Assembly (NCBI GenBank): GCA_001798075.1
Contig: MGRG01000001.1
Location: 1 to 46,012, forward strand
Direction: 5' to 3'
DNA from: Deltaproteobacteria bacterium RIFCSPHIGHO2_01_FULL_43_49
GTDB lineage: Bacteria > UBA10199 > SPLOWO2-01-44-7
DNA: 46,012 nt
Made by a program: the position numbers and the translations under genes. Below the pieces are notes generated by a model, which saw only the letters and a list, made by a program, of their open reading frames with translations, did no database searches and had not been told where the DNA came from. This document shows, in pieces, positions 7,983-17,576 of this stretch. Positions within the stretch are counted from its first letter, which is position 1. Every line of letters begins with the position of its first letter.

Positions 7983-9635
7983 ATGACTGAATTTCGGTGG
8001 GTTATTTTGTTGGGTGGTTTGTCTTTTTTCTTTTTTGGGCTGACCTATGCCCGAAATGCCCTTCAGCTTTTGGCCGGCGACAAGCTCCGCCTTGTCATCA
8101 CAAGGCTTACGGAAAACCGTTTTTTGGCTTTGGGACTGGGGACTTTGATCACCGTTGTCTTGCAAAGCTCTACCGTGACCATTTTGATGCTGATGAGCTT
8201 GGCGGCAACCGGCTTGTTAACCCTTCCTCAGGCCTTCGGTGTCATTTTGGGGGCCGATATCGGGACAACACTGGTCGTGATTTTATTGTCGATCAAGAAA
8301 ATTGCGGATTATGCGCTTTTATTAGTCGTGATTGGTTTTGTTTTAGAGTGGGTAGCCAGAGGTTCCAAACAGATGAAATATGCCGGCCGCATTTTGTTTG
8401 GCTTTGGAATGGTTTTTTATGGAATGCAGCTGATGACTCAAACATCAGGTCCTTTGGCAGCCAGTCCCCACGCACAAACCCTTTTTGGAATTTTGGCGTC
8501 CCACCCTGTTCTGATTTTGATTTCATCGATCTTTTTTACTATTTTGGTTCAGACTTCTGCGGCAACGATCGGAATGGCGATTGCTTTGGGTTTTTCCGGA
8601 TTGTTAACACTTCCGGTTGCCATTCCCATTGTGTTGGGTGCCAATGTGGGGACTTGCTTTAGCGCTATCGTTGTCTCTTGGACCAGCAATACGAATGGTA
8701 AACGGGTTGCCATTGCCCATTTTTTTGTGAAGGCCTCCGGTGTTCTTTTGGCCATGCCCTTCATTGCGCAGATTGCAACTTTAATTGAGAAATGTTCTCA
8801 GCAGGTAACTCATTGGCTACCGATGGTGGAGCCCGGTGTGGCGGGGCATATCGTAGTCGTCCATTTGTTTTTTAATGTCGCACTGGCCGTTCTCTTTTTA
8901 CCCTTTTTGCATTTTGGGGTCTGGATTGTTTCCAAGTTAGTTCCGGAAGTTCAAAAAGAAGAAACGTTCGGCCCCAAATATTTAGACAACACGGCGCTGG
9001 AAACGCCCCCATTGGCTTTTGCGCAGGCCAAGCGCGAAATTTTACGGATCGCCAATCTTGCTTATGATTTATATCGCGATTGTCCCAAAATGTTTGACCC
9101 CAGTTTTGAAATTGACAAAATCTCAGCAGACATTGAAATGAGAGATGATAAAATTGATCTGTTGGATCGAGAGGTCCGTTTTTATTTGGCCAAAATTTCA
9201 CAGGAGGGACTTTCTGAAACACAGGCCGCTCAAGAAATGGCATTGCTTTCTATTACCGCCGATTTAGAGGGAATCGGCGATATCATATCAAAAGAATTGG
9301 CAGGGCTTGCGCGCAAAAAAGTGACAAAGGGTCGTCTTTTTTCACAACAAGGATGGAAAGACATTCAAAAAATTCATCAAGCCGGTATGGATGATTTTTC
9401 TCTGGCCATTTCCGTTTTTGCCTCACCGAATGAAGAGTTGGCGCGCAAGATGATTCGCCAAGGAGAACATTTTGATCATTTAGAACAGCAACTCAGGCAG
9501 TCGCATATCCAAAGGCTTCATGCAGGAAGTCCGGAGGCCTTTGAAACCAGTTCCATCCATCTCGATGTTTTAGGAAACCTGCGCCGCATCAACGCCCATC
9601 TTGTCCACATCGCCCAGTTGTCTTTACAGACTTAA
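7983..9635 (+). CDS. Na+/phosphate cotransporter family protein (NptA/PF02690 type)
   Basis: A 550-aa membrane protein with the two inverted Na/Pi-cotransporter repeats: VVLQSSTVTILMLMSLAATG (about 58-77) and ILVQTSAATIGMAIALGFSG (about 187-206). The QSST/QTSA motifs are those used for sodium and phosphate binding in the family. About nine hydrophobic segments come before residue 325. A cytoplasmic PhoU-like helical domain follows (about 345-545). The family imports phosphate with sodium at the inner membrane; the PhoU tail is presumed regulatory. The stop codon TAA is the start of palindromic element copy 2. Confidence 0.9.
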   Translation: MTEFRWVILLGGLSFFFFGLTYARNALQLLAGDKLRLVITRLTENRFLALGLGTLITVVLQSSTVTILMLMSLAATGLLTLPQAFGVILGADIGTTLVVILLSIKKIADYALLLVVIGFVLEWVARGSKQMKYAGRILFGFGMVFYGMQLMTQTSGPLAASPHAQTLFGILASHPVLILISSIFFTILVQTSAATIGMAIALGFSGLLTLPVAIPIVLGANVGTCFSAIVVSWTSNTNGKRVAIAHFFVKASGVLLAMPFIAQIATLIEKCSQQVTHWLPMVEPGVAGHIVVVHLFFNVALAVLFLPFLHFGVWIVSKLVPEVQKEETFGPKYLDNTALETPPLAFAQAKREILRIANLAYDLYRDCPKMFDPSFEIDKISADIEMRDDKIDLLDREVRFYLAKISQEGLSETQAAQEMALLSITADLEGIGDIISKELAGLARKKVTKGRLFSQQGWKDIQKIHQAGMDDFSLAISVFASPNEELARKMIRQGEHFDHLEQQLRQSHIQRLHAGSPEAFETSSIHLDVLGNLRRINAHLVHIAQLSLQT

Positions 9636-9870
9636 ACTTTTCTTCAGCTTATCCTTCAATGGCGCAGGGCAAGTGGGTGTTCAAAACGGTGCTCCACTTC
9701 AGGCTATCTCGTCAAAAAAATAATTTCGTTTCAAAAGATGCAGATAGTATCTTACCTGCCGTCAGCTCTGTCTGCAGAAACGAATATTATTTTATTTGAC
9801 TCAATACGCCCTCGTTCCCGCACAATGTTTTTCACACCCCCACCTCCTGCCCTCATGCAATTGACACACA
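9636..9870 (+). repeat. stop-codon-proximal palindromic element, copy 2
   Basis: Begins directly after the transporter stop (TAAACTTTTCTTCAGC), then GTGTTCAAAACGGTGCTCC. It ends near CACCTCCTGCCCTCATGCAATTG at about 9840-9863. The interior (about 9680-9840) is nearly identical to the reverse complement of copy 3 at 12770-12945, including GCAGATAGTATCTTACCTGC and GACTCAATACGCCCTCG. No gene inside. The remaining bases to 9928 hold nothing recognisable. Confidence 0.75.
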
Positions 9871-9928
9871 AGCACTCCGCACTGTGAGTTTAAAGTTTGA
9901 GGTTAGTTTTCTGAACAAAAAGCAACGG

Positions 9929-11071
9929 CTATTTATTCCCAGGCAATCTGAGGCTGGGCACCCAAATCTCAATATAATTAAAACCCTTTTCTTTAAGCAC
10001 TCGTTTAATCTCTTCGGCATGTTCGGCACCATAGCTTAAAGAGGCTACTAAAGCGCCATGCCGCTCCATTTGGAGGGTTAAATTACGTGCCATTCCCAAG
10101 CCTCTTTCATAAGCATTGGTGACATCGAGAAGCGGGTTCTGAAATGGTGCTAACTGAGGATTAGGATAGCTTCTTGTAGACAACGAGATCCCTTGATCCA
10201 CTAAATTTCGATCCTCAACGCCAATTGTTAAGATAGCATCGCCTAGTAAGCATTCCATATAAAGATCTGCCGGCAGTGGCTTTTGTTTTTCGTCAAATTT
10301 TCTTAAATAACTTTCGGGATCCTTTGCACAGCCGGCCGCCAATATTTCAATCCTCGTTAGGGGTCGTGTTGGAATATTGATCATACGGGTCTTCGAAGGA
10401 TTCGCTTTATAATCGGCTAAGTAACTCCTTTCCCCGGAAAGTCCTTCAACCCCTTGAAGTCTAAGACCCCTTTCATGAAGTTTGGCAATGTTTTGCCGTA
10501 TTTCTTGCTGGACGACAACCCAATCATGGCGATTGGAAAAGATAACAACCAAATGATTCTTTTTTCCACCATCGTAATAGTCTGTCACCGAACCCAGATA
10601 AAATCCTTGGAAGGCTTCCTCTGGACTTAATAATTTATATTTTCTCATTAATGCGAGCGTTTTTGGGTCTTTGGAATAATCTTTTTTATCTTCCGGACTT
10701 GTTAGACTCATTCTAATTGTCAGACCTTGATCCTTAGACAGGGCAGTTTCGGTCTCCCTCAAAATATGTCGATAAAATTCCAGATGTTTGTCTTCCAGAT
10801 GAAGTCCTTTTTGAAAATGTTTATCTCCCTCAATCTTTCTTAGGGTTTGAACCGACATTTCAAAAAACGCGCGCGTCTCCTCAAGAGTCATCTTCGCTTC
10901 GCCCCGTTCCTGTGTTTGTGCCTGTACCCTTGGAACCGTTTTTCCCAAAACGCTCAAGTTTTTTTCTGATGAACCTTGAAAATGAGTGGTATGCACTCCG
11001 TTGTTCAAGTTTAACAGGGAGACAAAAAACCCCCGCTCTATGTAGCCTTCAATGACTCCATCTACTTTCAT
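9929..11071 (-). CDS. hypothetical protein, 380 aa
   Basis: An intact 380-aa soluble-looking protein with no signal peptide and no membrane segment. I do not recognise the family. Visible features: a charged N-terminal half rich in Glu, Lys and Arg; a central segment HDWVVVQQEIRQNIAKLHER followed by LRLQGVEGLSGE; and a C-terminal segment HGALVASLSYGAEHAEEIKR ending in WVPSLRLP. The pairing of a GVEG-like motif with a late G-x-EHAE-x-I motif faintly recalls TraB/ChaN-like proteins, but this is only a guess. It lies downstream of the NHL gene on the same strand, 73 bases after that gene's stop, inside the segment bracketed by inverted repeats. Confidence 0.65.
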   Translation of the reverse strand: MKVDGVIEGYIERGFFVSLLNLNNGVHTTHFQGSSEKNLSVLGKTVPRVQAQTQERGEAKMTLEETRAFFEMSVQTLRKIEGDKHFQKGLHLEDKHLEFYRHILRETETALSKDQGLTIRMSLTSPEDKKDYSKDPKTLALMRKYKLLSPEEAFQGFYLGSVTDYYDGGKKNHLVVIFSNRHDWVVVQQEIRQNIAKLHERGLRLQGVEGLSGERSYLADYKANPSKTRMINIPTRPLTRIEILAAGCAKDPESYLRKFDEKQKPLPADLYMECLLGDAILTIGVEDRNLVDQGISLSTRSYPNPQLAPFQNPLLDVTNAYERGLGMARNLTLQMERHGALVASLSYGAEHAEEIKRVLKEKGFNYIEIWVPSLRLPGNK

Positions 11072-11144
11072 AATTTCAAAAGCCTTCCTATTTTACTTAT
11101 CGGCAGGGGCAGAAAAAAGTTGCGTCCTTTATAGTCTAATTATC

Positions 11145-12653
11145 TTATTGAGTGCAAGACCCCCCGAGGCTGAGGGCTGTTTTGGAGCACTTTTGACACG
11201 AATGGACTTGCGATTTCAGTTTTCCATTATCACAGTAATATTCTGTTAAATATTTCAAATTTACCTGAGCGGTATTTATTTCGATGCATTGATCTTGAAA
11301 TTTTTGGAAACGACGGTTTCGAGTCGTGATCACCATGCCTCCAATTGCCGGTTTGTTGCCTCCATCAGAATCTAAACATTGTCTGCAGTGTAGGTTTGTG
11401 GAGCACATATTTGGTCCAGCCCCCGGCATTTGGACACAGGCTAATTTGCTACATTCAGCATGGGTGGGGGGTGGTTGACAGTCTGTATTGTTACTGCATT
11501 GATCTGTCCCAGCTCCTTCAATTTGAACACACTGATTGTTTTGACAAGCGAGATGAGAAGAACATACAGTCGCCTTACGGATTCTATCAAGACTATAATC
11601 CGCAATATAGATACCTCCCGCACTATCAACAGCAACTCCTATAGCAGAACCAATTGTCGAAACAGTTCCATCGCCGACAACAGTTTGAATAATACCCCTT
11701 TTATCCACTTTGCGAACTCTCCTATTTCCCAAATCTGCAATGTAAATGTTACCCTGATTGTCAACAGCAAGTCCTTCGGGTGAATCTAATTGAGCGTTGG
11801 TTGCCACTCCGCCATCTCCAGAAAAACCGGCCTGTCCATTTCCTGCGAGGGTATAAATATTTCCCTGGAAATACCCTCTGATTTGGTCATCGACTGCACT
11901 GACCATCCTAATCCTGTTGTTATCCGTGTCCGAGATATAAATATTGCCTTGGTTGTCGACAACAACACCACGAGGATATCCCAGCATTGCATTGACGGCC
12001 GGACCACGGTCGCCAAAAAAACCGACCTGACCATTTCCCGCAACAGTCGTTATGATTCCGCTGGTAGTTATTTTTCGGATTCTGTTGTTAAAAAAAGAAT
12101 CAGCGATGTAGATATTGCCCTGACCATCGAGAGCGATTCCATAAGGAGATATCTTGGCATTTATAGCGAGTCCATTGTCTCCTGAAAAACCCGAATAACC
12201 ATTTCCCGCAATTGTTGTGATGATTCCGTTGGGATCTATTTTCCGAACTCTCTTGTTAAACCAATCCGCAATATAAAAATTACCTTGGCTGTCCGTGACA
12301 ATTTCTCGCGGCTCATTTAACTTTGCATAGATAGCAAACCCACCATCTCCAGCAAAACCCTGTTGGCCATTTCCCGCAACGGTCGTGATGATCCCATTCA
12401 AATCTACCTTGCGAACCCTGTTATTTTCAGTGTCAGCAATATAAATATTGCCCTGATTGTTATTGTTGATGGTGACCCCATAGGGATGCCAGAGCATTGC
12501 GCTAATAGCAGGCCCGCCATCGCCTGAAAAACCCATTTGGCCAGTGCCAGCAACCGTTGTAATAATTGGTTCGCATTGTTGTGCTTGGGCTTTAGAATAG
12601 GGAGGCAAGCCTATTAAATAAGCAAGAGAAAGTATAATAACCCATTGTCGCAT
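11145..12653 (-). CDS. exported NHL-repeat beta-propeller protein with Cys-rich tail
   Basis: About 502 aa from ATG at 12653; a GTG at 12677 is in frame, but the ATG has the AAAGAG ribosome site just upstream and starts a clean signal peptide (MRQWVIILSLAYLIGLPPYS, cut near AQAQQ). Six NHL-type repeats follow, each with ITTVAGNGQ-GFSGDGG-A and V-DNQGNIYIAD-NNRIRK units, predicting a beta-propeller. The C-terminal 150 residues are Cys-rich (CVQMPGAGPNMCSTN repeats, then CLDSDGGNKP and YLTEYYCDNGKL), a disulfide-stabilised extracellular tail. The protein is probably surface-bound or secreted; ligand unknown. Confidence 0.85.
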   Translation of the reverse strand: MRQWVIILSLAYLIGLPPYSKAQAQQCEPIITTVAGTGQMGFSGDGGPAISAMLWHPYGVTINNNNQGNIYIADTENNRVRKVDLNGIITTVAGNGQQGFAGDGGFAIYAKLNEPREIVTDSQGNFYIADWFNKRVRKIDPNGIITTIAGNGYSGFSGDNGLAINAKISPYGIALDGQGNIYIADSFFNNRIRKITTSGIITTVAGNGQVGFFGDRGPAVNAMLGYPRGVVVDNQGNIYISDTDNNRIRMVSAVDDQIRGYFQGNIYTLAGNGQAGFSGDGGVATNAQLDSPEGLAVDNQGNIYIADLGNRRVRKVDKRGIIQTVVGDGTVSTIGSAIGVAVDSAGGIYIADYSLDRIRKATVCSSHLACQNNQCVQIEGAGTDQCSNNTDCQPPPTHAECSKLACVQMPGAGPNMCSTNLHCRQCLDSDGGNKPAIGGMVITTRNRRFQKFQDQCIEINTAQVNLKYLTEYYCDNGKLKSQVHSCQKCSKTALSLGGSCTQ

Positions 12654-12740
12654 AAAGTTCTCTTTTTCGGGGACCACCTAGTAAATTATGCAAGTGCAAT
12701 GCCAAAAACCTTATATTAGAAAATATTACATTTCGGAGTT

Positions 12741-12992
12741 CGAAGCGCTTATGTACCAGTTGCGTGAGGGCAGGAGTGGGGGTGGGCAAAACATCTGTGC
12801 GGGAACGAGGGCGTATTGAGTCAAATAAAATAATATTCGTTTCTGCAGATAGAGCTGACGGCAGGTAAGATACTATCTGCATTTTTTTGAAACGAAATGA
12901 TTTTTTTGACGAGATAGCCCGAAGTGGAGCACCGTTTTGAACACTCCACTCCTGCCCAAAAGCAATTGGTAGATAGGTCGGAGAAGGGTTTA
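12741..12992 (-). repeat. stop-codon-proximal palindromic element, copy 3
   Basis: Fills the gap between the lolA stop and the NHL gene. On the minus strand it starts at the lolA stop (TAAACCCTTCTCCGACC), then CAATTGCTTTTGGGCAGGAG and GTGTTCAAAACGG, and ends near ACTCCTGCCCTCACGCAAC. Its ends form terminal inverted repeats (GGGCAGGAGTG at about 12768 and CACTCCTGCCC at about 12946-12956). The interior matches copy 2 in inverted orientation. An apparent 96-aa frame across it is a by-product of the repeat. Confidence 0.78.
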
Positions 12993-13538
12993 AGGTTGAA
13001 AGAGTTTGGGTGGTAATTTTACGTCGGCTTCGAGGTTAAAGAAACGATACTTTGAAGTATTACCCGAAGTCGTGTGGATGGTGAGTTCTTTGAGATAATT
13101 ATTCTCTCCGAAAATACAGTCTAGTGAACGATAAGTCGATTTTCGCTTGGGTTTCAAAGTCACGACACTATTTTTATCAGTCACTTTAAAATACTGACGC
13201 AGTTGTCCCAATTCTGTCAAAAATTTGAGGGCCTCTTCGGGAAGACCCGATTCTTTCAGCGCAAAGGTCTGTTTTTCTTTGCTCTTAGGGTCGAGGACCC
13301 AAAGAGTAGCCCCATCACTTATATAATGAGTCATTTTGTCGCCGGCATATTCAATTCTTAGTTTTCCACCTTTTTGATAAAAAATACGCCCCGGCCTTGT
13401 GATCGTTTTTTCCAAAAGATCGACATACGTACTTTGGACAAATTCGGCACGGAGTGTCTGAGTATTTGTATAAGTCTGTTCGATGTTTTCGATTGAGGGG
13501 ATCGCAATGGCAGCTGCCAGAAGCAAAATTTTTTTCAC
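12990..13538 (-). CDS. lolA: LolA-family outer membrane lipoprotein carrier protein
   Basis: 182 aa with a hydrophobic N-terminus (MKKILLLAAAIAIPS) for export to the periplasm. The LolA fold is visible in the series TQTLRAEFVQSTYVD, RPGRIFYQKGGKLRIEYAG, SDGATLWVLDPKSKEKQ and LKELTIHTTSGNTSKYRF. LolA carries lipoproteins from the LolCDE complex across the periplasm to the outer membrane. The start overlaps the ftsK stop by 4 bases (ATGA), so translation is coupled. The signal peptide is short and lacks a clear AXA cut site. Confidence 0.85.
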   Translation of the reverse strand: MKKILLLAAAIAIPSIENIEQTYTNTQTLRAEFVQSTYVDLLEKTITRPGRIFYQKGGKLRIEYAGDKMTHYISDGATLWVLDPKSKEKQTFALKESGLPEEALKFLTELGQLRQYFKVTDKNSVVTLKPKRKSTYRSLDCIFGENNYLKELTIHTTSGNTSKYRFFNLEADVKLPPKLFQP

Positions 13539-15883
13539 GAATTCTCCAGATTACCGACCAACACTTGGCGTGGTTTGGCTCCATCAGCAGGGCCGACTAC
13601 TCCTTCCGCTTCCATCCGTTCAATCATTCTGGCCGCTCGGTTATAGCCAATGCGTAAACGTCTCTGGATCATGGAGATAGAGGCCTGCTTTGTTTCAGAA
13701 ACTAATTTAACAGCTTGGTCATAGATAACACCATCTTCTTCATCAAAATCATCAAGTTCTTTTGATTCCTCTTCGGGGGTGGCCAGCAAGCTTGTGTCAT
13801 AAGTTGGGGTTCCTTGCTCTTTGAGAAAACCTACGATGCGCATGATTTCGCCCTCAGAGATCAATGCACCATGAATGCGAGTGAGATTAGAAGAAGAGGG
13901 GGGCATAAAAAGCATATCGCCGGCGCCCAACAAACTTTCCGAACCCATTTGATCCAAAATTGTTCTGGCGTCGTGTTTGGAAAAGACTTTGAAGGAAATT
14001 CTCGCGGGAAAGTTCGCTTTGATGAGCCCTGTGATGACATCCACACTGGGTCTTTGGGTTGCCAAAATCAAATGAATCCCTGCAGCCCTCGCCATTTGTG
14101 CCAGTCTTGTAATCGTTTCTTCAAATTCTTGAGAGGCAATCATCATCATGTCAGCCAGTTCATCAATAACGATAACAAGGTAATAAAGTTTACCGGTGTG
14201 ACAGATGGCATCTTTGTTTTGCTCCAATTTTTCTTTGGCCTCCTCTTCCGAGATGAGTTGGATTTGGCTTTGATCAATTTTTTCATTGTAGTTGGTGATG
14301 TTGCGTGTGTTGGCATCGGCCAGCAATCGGTAGCGTCTCTCCATTTCACGCACGGCCCATTTGAGAGCGGCCACGGCTTGCTTGGGTTGGATCACAACCG
14401 GCAAAAGTAGGTGAGGAATTCCTTCATAAATAGATAGCTCCAATCTTTTGGGATCGACTAAGATAAAGCGAACCTCTTGCGGTGTTGCTTTATAGAGCAT
14501 ACTGACAATCATGCTATTTAAGCCGACACTTTTTCCAGAGCCGGTTGCCCCCGCGATCAAAAGATGAGGCATCTTCGTAAGATCGGTTACCATGGGGCGT
14601 CCTTCAATATCTTTTCCCAGCGCCAGGGTCAATTTCGACTTCGATTTTTGAAAAGCGTTGGCCCCGATAATTTCTTTCAGCCAAACTGTTTCGCGCCCAT
14701 GATTGGGAATTTCAATTCCTAAGGCTGCCTTGCCAGGCAGATGTGGGACAATGCGAATCGCTTTGCCACCCATTGTCAGTGAAAGATCGCTTTCCAGATT
14801 GACAATTTTGTTGACCTTTGTTCCTGCCGCCGGTTCAAATTCATACATGGTAATAACAGGTCCCGGATGAATTTCAGTGACTCTCCCTTGAACATCATAG
14901 TCGGTCAGTTTCATTTCTAAAAGTTGGGCACTCTTTTTTAGAGCCTCTTCGTCAATGGGAGTGCTGGTTTGGTTTTCTGCATCGAGCAGAGAAAGGGGAG
15001 GCGGATTAAATCCAGACCCACTGATCTTTAAAAAGCGGAGTTGATCCTCTGGAAAGGCCTTTTTATCCGTATCAGCCCTTTCAAAGATTTTTGGTTCTTT
15101 TGTTTTGTTTTCCGATTCTGTCATTGCGACAGGCACGAGAGTAACAGGTTGCAGCACAGGTTTTGTTTTGTGGATTTTGACTTCAATCTCCTCTTCTTCG
15201 CCTTCAATCTTTCCAAACATCGATAGGAATTGCCCTTTTAACCAAACCCAAAACAATCCAGACGTTTTTTTGCTTCTTTCAAAACTAACCTGCATCCATT
15301 GAACCCATCTGGCTCCAAAATACTGCAAGAGGCGATAGGTATTAATTGCCAGGGCGCTCACTTTGAGGTGTGTTGCCAACACAAACGAAAGGATGACTCC
15401 TGTGAGGGTTACAATTTCAGCGCCAATGCGGTTGAGATAATGGACAAGAAGTTGGGCAAACAGTCCTCCCAAAATTCCGCCACCTGAAAAGCTTTGGCCG
15501 GCAATTTGAACCCGTGGAAAATGGAGTTGCAAGAGGGTTGATAGAGAAACAAGCAGTAGTGTGTAATACAAAACTTCTTTGAGTTTGAGTTCGAGCGATT
15601 CTCCTTTAAACTTCAAAACAGAAAGCAAAAACAAAACTCCCGCCACGGCATAAGCGCAAAGTCCAAGACTGGTTAAAAGAAGATCGGAGAGATAGGCGCC
15701 AATGATTCCTCCTAAATTTTCAACCGTTTGTGCACTGGAGGTGGCATTGAAGCCGGGGTCGGTCGGGTTGTGAGAAAGGAGACAGAGACTGATGAAAAAA
15801 CCGACGGCGAAAAACAAAATCCCATAGACTTCCTTGCGATAGGGGGGGGGTGGGCTTCGTCGGATACTTTTAGAATAGGCCAT
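13535..15883 (-). CDS. ftsK: DNA translocase FtsK/SpoIIIE
   Basis: 782 aa. Four N-terminal membrane helices (about 22-42, 68-90, 100-130, 140-175) anchor it at the septum. After a linker come the motor domains, with Walker A AGATGSGKSVGLNSM (around 443-457) and Walker B LVIVIDELADMMM. The C-terminal winged helix (gamma domain, about 710-775: SISMIQRRLRIGYNRAARM) is the part that reads KOPS-like polar sequences in known FtsK. It pumps chromosome ends into daughter cells and activates XerCD. lolA overlaps its 3' end. Confidence 0.96.
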   Translation of the reverse strand: MAYSKSIRRSPPPPYRKEVYGILFFAVGFFISLCLLSHNPTDPGFNATSSAQTVENLGGIIGAYLSDLLLTSLGLCAYAVAGVLFLLSVLKFKGESLELKLKEVLYYTLLLVSLSTLLQLHFPRVQIAGQSFSGGGILGGLFAQLLVHYLNRIGAEIVTLTGVILSFVLATHLKVSALAINTYRLLQYFGARWVQWMQVSFERSKKTSGLFWVWLKGQFLSMFGKIEGEEEEIEVKIHKTKPVLQPVTLVPVAMTESENKTKEPKIFERADTDKKAFPEDQLRFLKISGSGFNPPPLSLLDAENQTSTPIDEEALKKSAQLLEMKLTDYDVQGRVTEIHPGPVITMYEFEPAAGTKVNKIVNLESDLSLTMGGKAIRIVPHLPGKAALGIEIPNHGRETVWLKEIIGANAFQKSKSKLTLALGKDIEGRPMVTDLTKMPHLLIAGATGSGKSVGLNSMIVSMLYKATPQEVRFILVDPKRLELSIYEGIPHLLLPVVIQPKQAVAALKWAVREMERRYRLLADANTRNITNYNEKIDQSQIQLISEEEAKEKLEQNKDAICHTGKLYYLVIVIDELADMMMIASQEFEETITRLAQMARAAGIHLILATQRPSVDVITGLIKANFPARISFKVFSKHDARTILDQMGSESLLGAGDMLFMPPSSSNLTRIHGALISEGEIMRIVGFLKEQGTPTYDTSLLATPEEESKELDDFDEEDGVIYDQAVKLVSETKQASISMIQRRLRIGYNRAARMIERMEAEGVVGPADGAKPRQVLVGNLENS

Positions 15884-15935
15884 ATTGGTTAGCTCTCAGC
15901 AATCAGCTTTCAGCGTTTGCTGACGGCTTCTAGAA
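15884..15935. repeat. short CAGC-rich repeat upstream of ftsK
   Basis: TTAGCTCTCAGCAATCAGCT and TTCAGCGTTTGCTGACGG resemble the repeat at 31402-31470 (AGCTTTCAGCGGTCAGC). Such sequences scatter between genes in many genomes. No function seen. Confidence 0.35.
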
Positions 15936-16052
15936 AAACGTCAACAATTTATTATAAATAGCTAGTTTTAAATGGTTTTTGCATTATAAATTTTTTGAAA
16001 GGGGGTGTCAATCAAATTGACATAGAGCCGCAGACATTTGCTTAGAAGATAA

Positions 16053-17576
16053 CTAAAAATTCCCGGCTGCTTTCACTCTTGCAGGAGCGGCGGCATCAGA
16101 GGCTGGCTCGTCGGTGACAGCAGGGCCACCGGCAACAGCAAGAGCTTCCAGCATTTTAGGGTTTGCTACAGGATTTGTGCTTCCACGTTCCAAGGCATTC
16201 ACAACCCCTCTCCACTCTGGATAATCAAATTGGCTAGCATAGTCTGCAATACTCGCTGAAGGAACAGCTGTCGAACCTGTTTCCTGCATAGTCATTCTTT
16301 CTCTTAGCAAACTTAGATGCTTTTTCAGGGCTTTGTTTCTTGAAATCTCACTAAATCTTTCAAGCGTTTTTAAAATCCCGTCAAGGCGCCATGCAGGGAT
16401 CAAACCTTGCATGACGGTTGCATGCTGAACTAAAATTGTAGGGGAAGAGCTAGTGTTCATGTATGGTTCAGCCCGTCTTTGAAAAAACATAATCATCGGA
16501 TAACAGAAACTGCCAGCAGAAAGGAACATCAGTGGTATTGCCCACGAAGGAGGTGGCCCCTCACCCACAGTTGCATACAAGCACCCCACTATACCCAAAC
16601 CGATAGCACCCGCAATTTGAGCACGTCTTGTTTCTTTGTCATATTTTTCTATGTCCTTATTCAGATGATCTTCGTTCCAACTATCTTGCTCATGACAATC
16701 CACAGAAGACCGCCGACTAGCCTTAATAAACAATTTCTCATATTCTTGACTATGATATTTGGCATAGATTTCGACAAGTGACTTGGCTCTTTCATTCAAT
16801 CCTAAAAAAGAACGGGTTTGGCTATCCCATTTGGACTCAAATAAATTTTGAATCGGAAATTTTTCATAAAAAATATCGGGATAATTGTTCGCCAGAATTT
16901 GTATGGCCCCGATGTAGAGCTGCAAAATCATCCCTGCCTGCACTTGCAATGGTGTGATTGGTGCATTTTCTTGGCCTTCAGTCGTCGAAAATGGGATAAA
17001 AGGCAACCATGTCACAGGATCTTTTGGCAACAAACTCATCAGAAAAAAGGCTGATTGCACAATCCGTTCTGTTTGCTGATCAATTGGGGTTTGGTCATCA
17101 ACTCCTTCCAATGCCTTGACAATATCTAATGGAAATTCCCCGCTGACTTGAGAGTCTGCATGAATTTGTCGTGCATCTTTTGTAATCCAATAATCAGACA
17201 AGGCCCTGAAAGTAGCCGAAACCATTTTTTGTGTTTGCAGGGATGCAATTTCTTCCTCGGTTATTCCCTTGACGGTCATTTTAAAAACCGATTCGCTGCG
17301 GGGCATATTTTGAATCTGTTCTCCAGCCTTTACCAGGCAGGCCTGGGCCATGGTCAAATCTCGATTCTTCAGAAAAACCTCGGCTGTCATCAAAAATCTG
17401 TGGGTTTCTGCTTTTGCTGTGGGGTCTACAAAGCGATCAACAAGGACTTGTGTGGCAGCCACCGCAACATTCATCTCAAGCCCAGACATCGGTTCTTGGG
17501 CCATTTGGCCTAATTGCTCAGCCCCCGAATAGAGGGTGGTAAGCACCCCAAAACCATTTTGTAAGCTAGAAACCAT
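16053..17576 (-). CDS. hypothetical membrane-associated protein, 507 aa
   Basis: An intact 507-aa protein of unknown family. The N-terminal half (1-270) is helical and soluble-looking. A charged segment follows (about 285-325: SVDCHEQDSWNEDHLNKD), then two hydrophobic helices (about 330-347 AGAIGLGIVGCLYATVG and 355-375 SWAIPLMFLSAGSFCYPMIM). The tail (380-507) ends in an Ala/Pro-rich stretch (AVTDEPASDAAAPARVK). No signal peptide or catalytic motif is evident. It is monocistronic: 168 bases separate it from ftsK, and the patatin operon diverges upstream. Confidence 0.7.
   Translation of the reverse strand: MVSSLQNGFGVLTTLYSGAEQLGQMAQEPMSGLEMNVAVAATQVLVDRFVDPTAKAETHRFLMTAEVFLKNRDLTMAQACLVKAGEQIQNMPRSESVFKMTVKGITEEEIASLQTQKMVSATFRALSDYWITKDARQIHADSQVSGEFPLDIVKALEGVDDQTPIDQQTERIVQSAFFLMSLLPKDPVTWLPFIPFSTTEGQENAPITPLQVQAGMILQLYIGAIQILANNYPDIFYEKFPIQNLFESKWDSQTRSFLGLNERAKSLVEIYAKYHSQEYEKLFIKASRRSSVDCHEQDSWNEDHLNKDIEKYDKETRRAQIAGAIGLGIVGCLYATVGEGPPPSWAIPLMFLSAGSFCYPMIMFFQRRAEPYMNTSSSPTILVQHATVMQGLIPAWRLDGILKTLERFSEISRNKALKKHLSLLRERMTMQETGSTAVPSASIADYASQFDYPEWRGVVNALERGSTNPVANPKMLEALAVAGGPAVTDEPASDAAAPARVKAAGNF

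Noticed and set aside
7997-8662. A 221-aa open frame overlapping the Na/Pi transporter
   Set aside because: It is an alternate frame of a clear transporter gene with no domain of its own.
12592-12882. A 96-aa minus-strand frame covering the start of the NHL gene and copy 3
   Set aside because: Its sequence comes from the repeat and overlaps the NHL signal peptide in another frame.
136-12992. Integron attC sites at the 3' ends of genes
   Set aside because: The palindromic elements do follow stop codons, but the ends are not RYYYAAC/GTTRRRY, flanking genes are housekeeping genes in both orientations, and no integrase is present.
13814-14410. A 198-aa plus-strand frame opposite ftsK
   Set aside because: It lies antisense to conserved FtsK motor sequence and shows no protein-like motifs.
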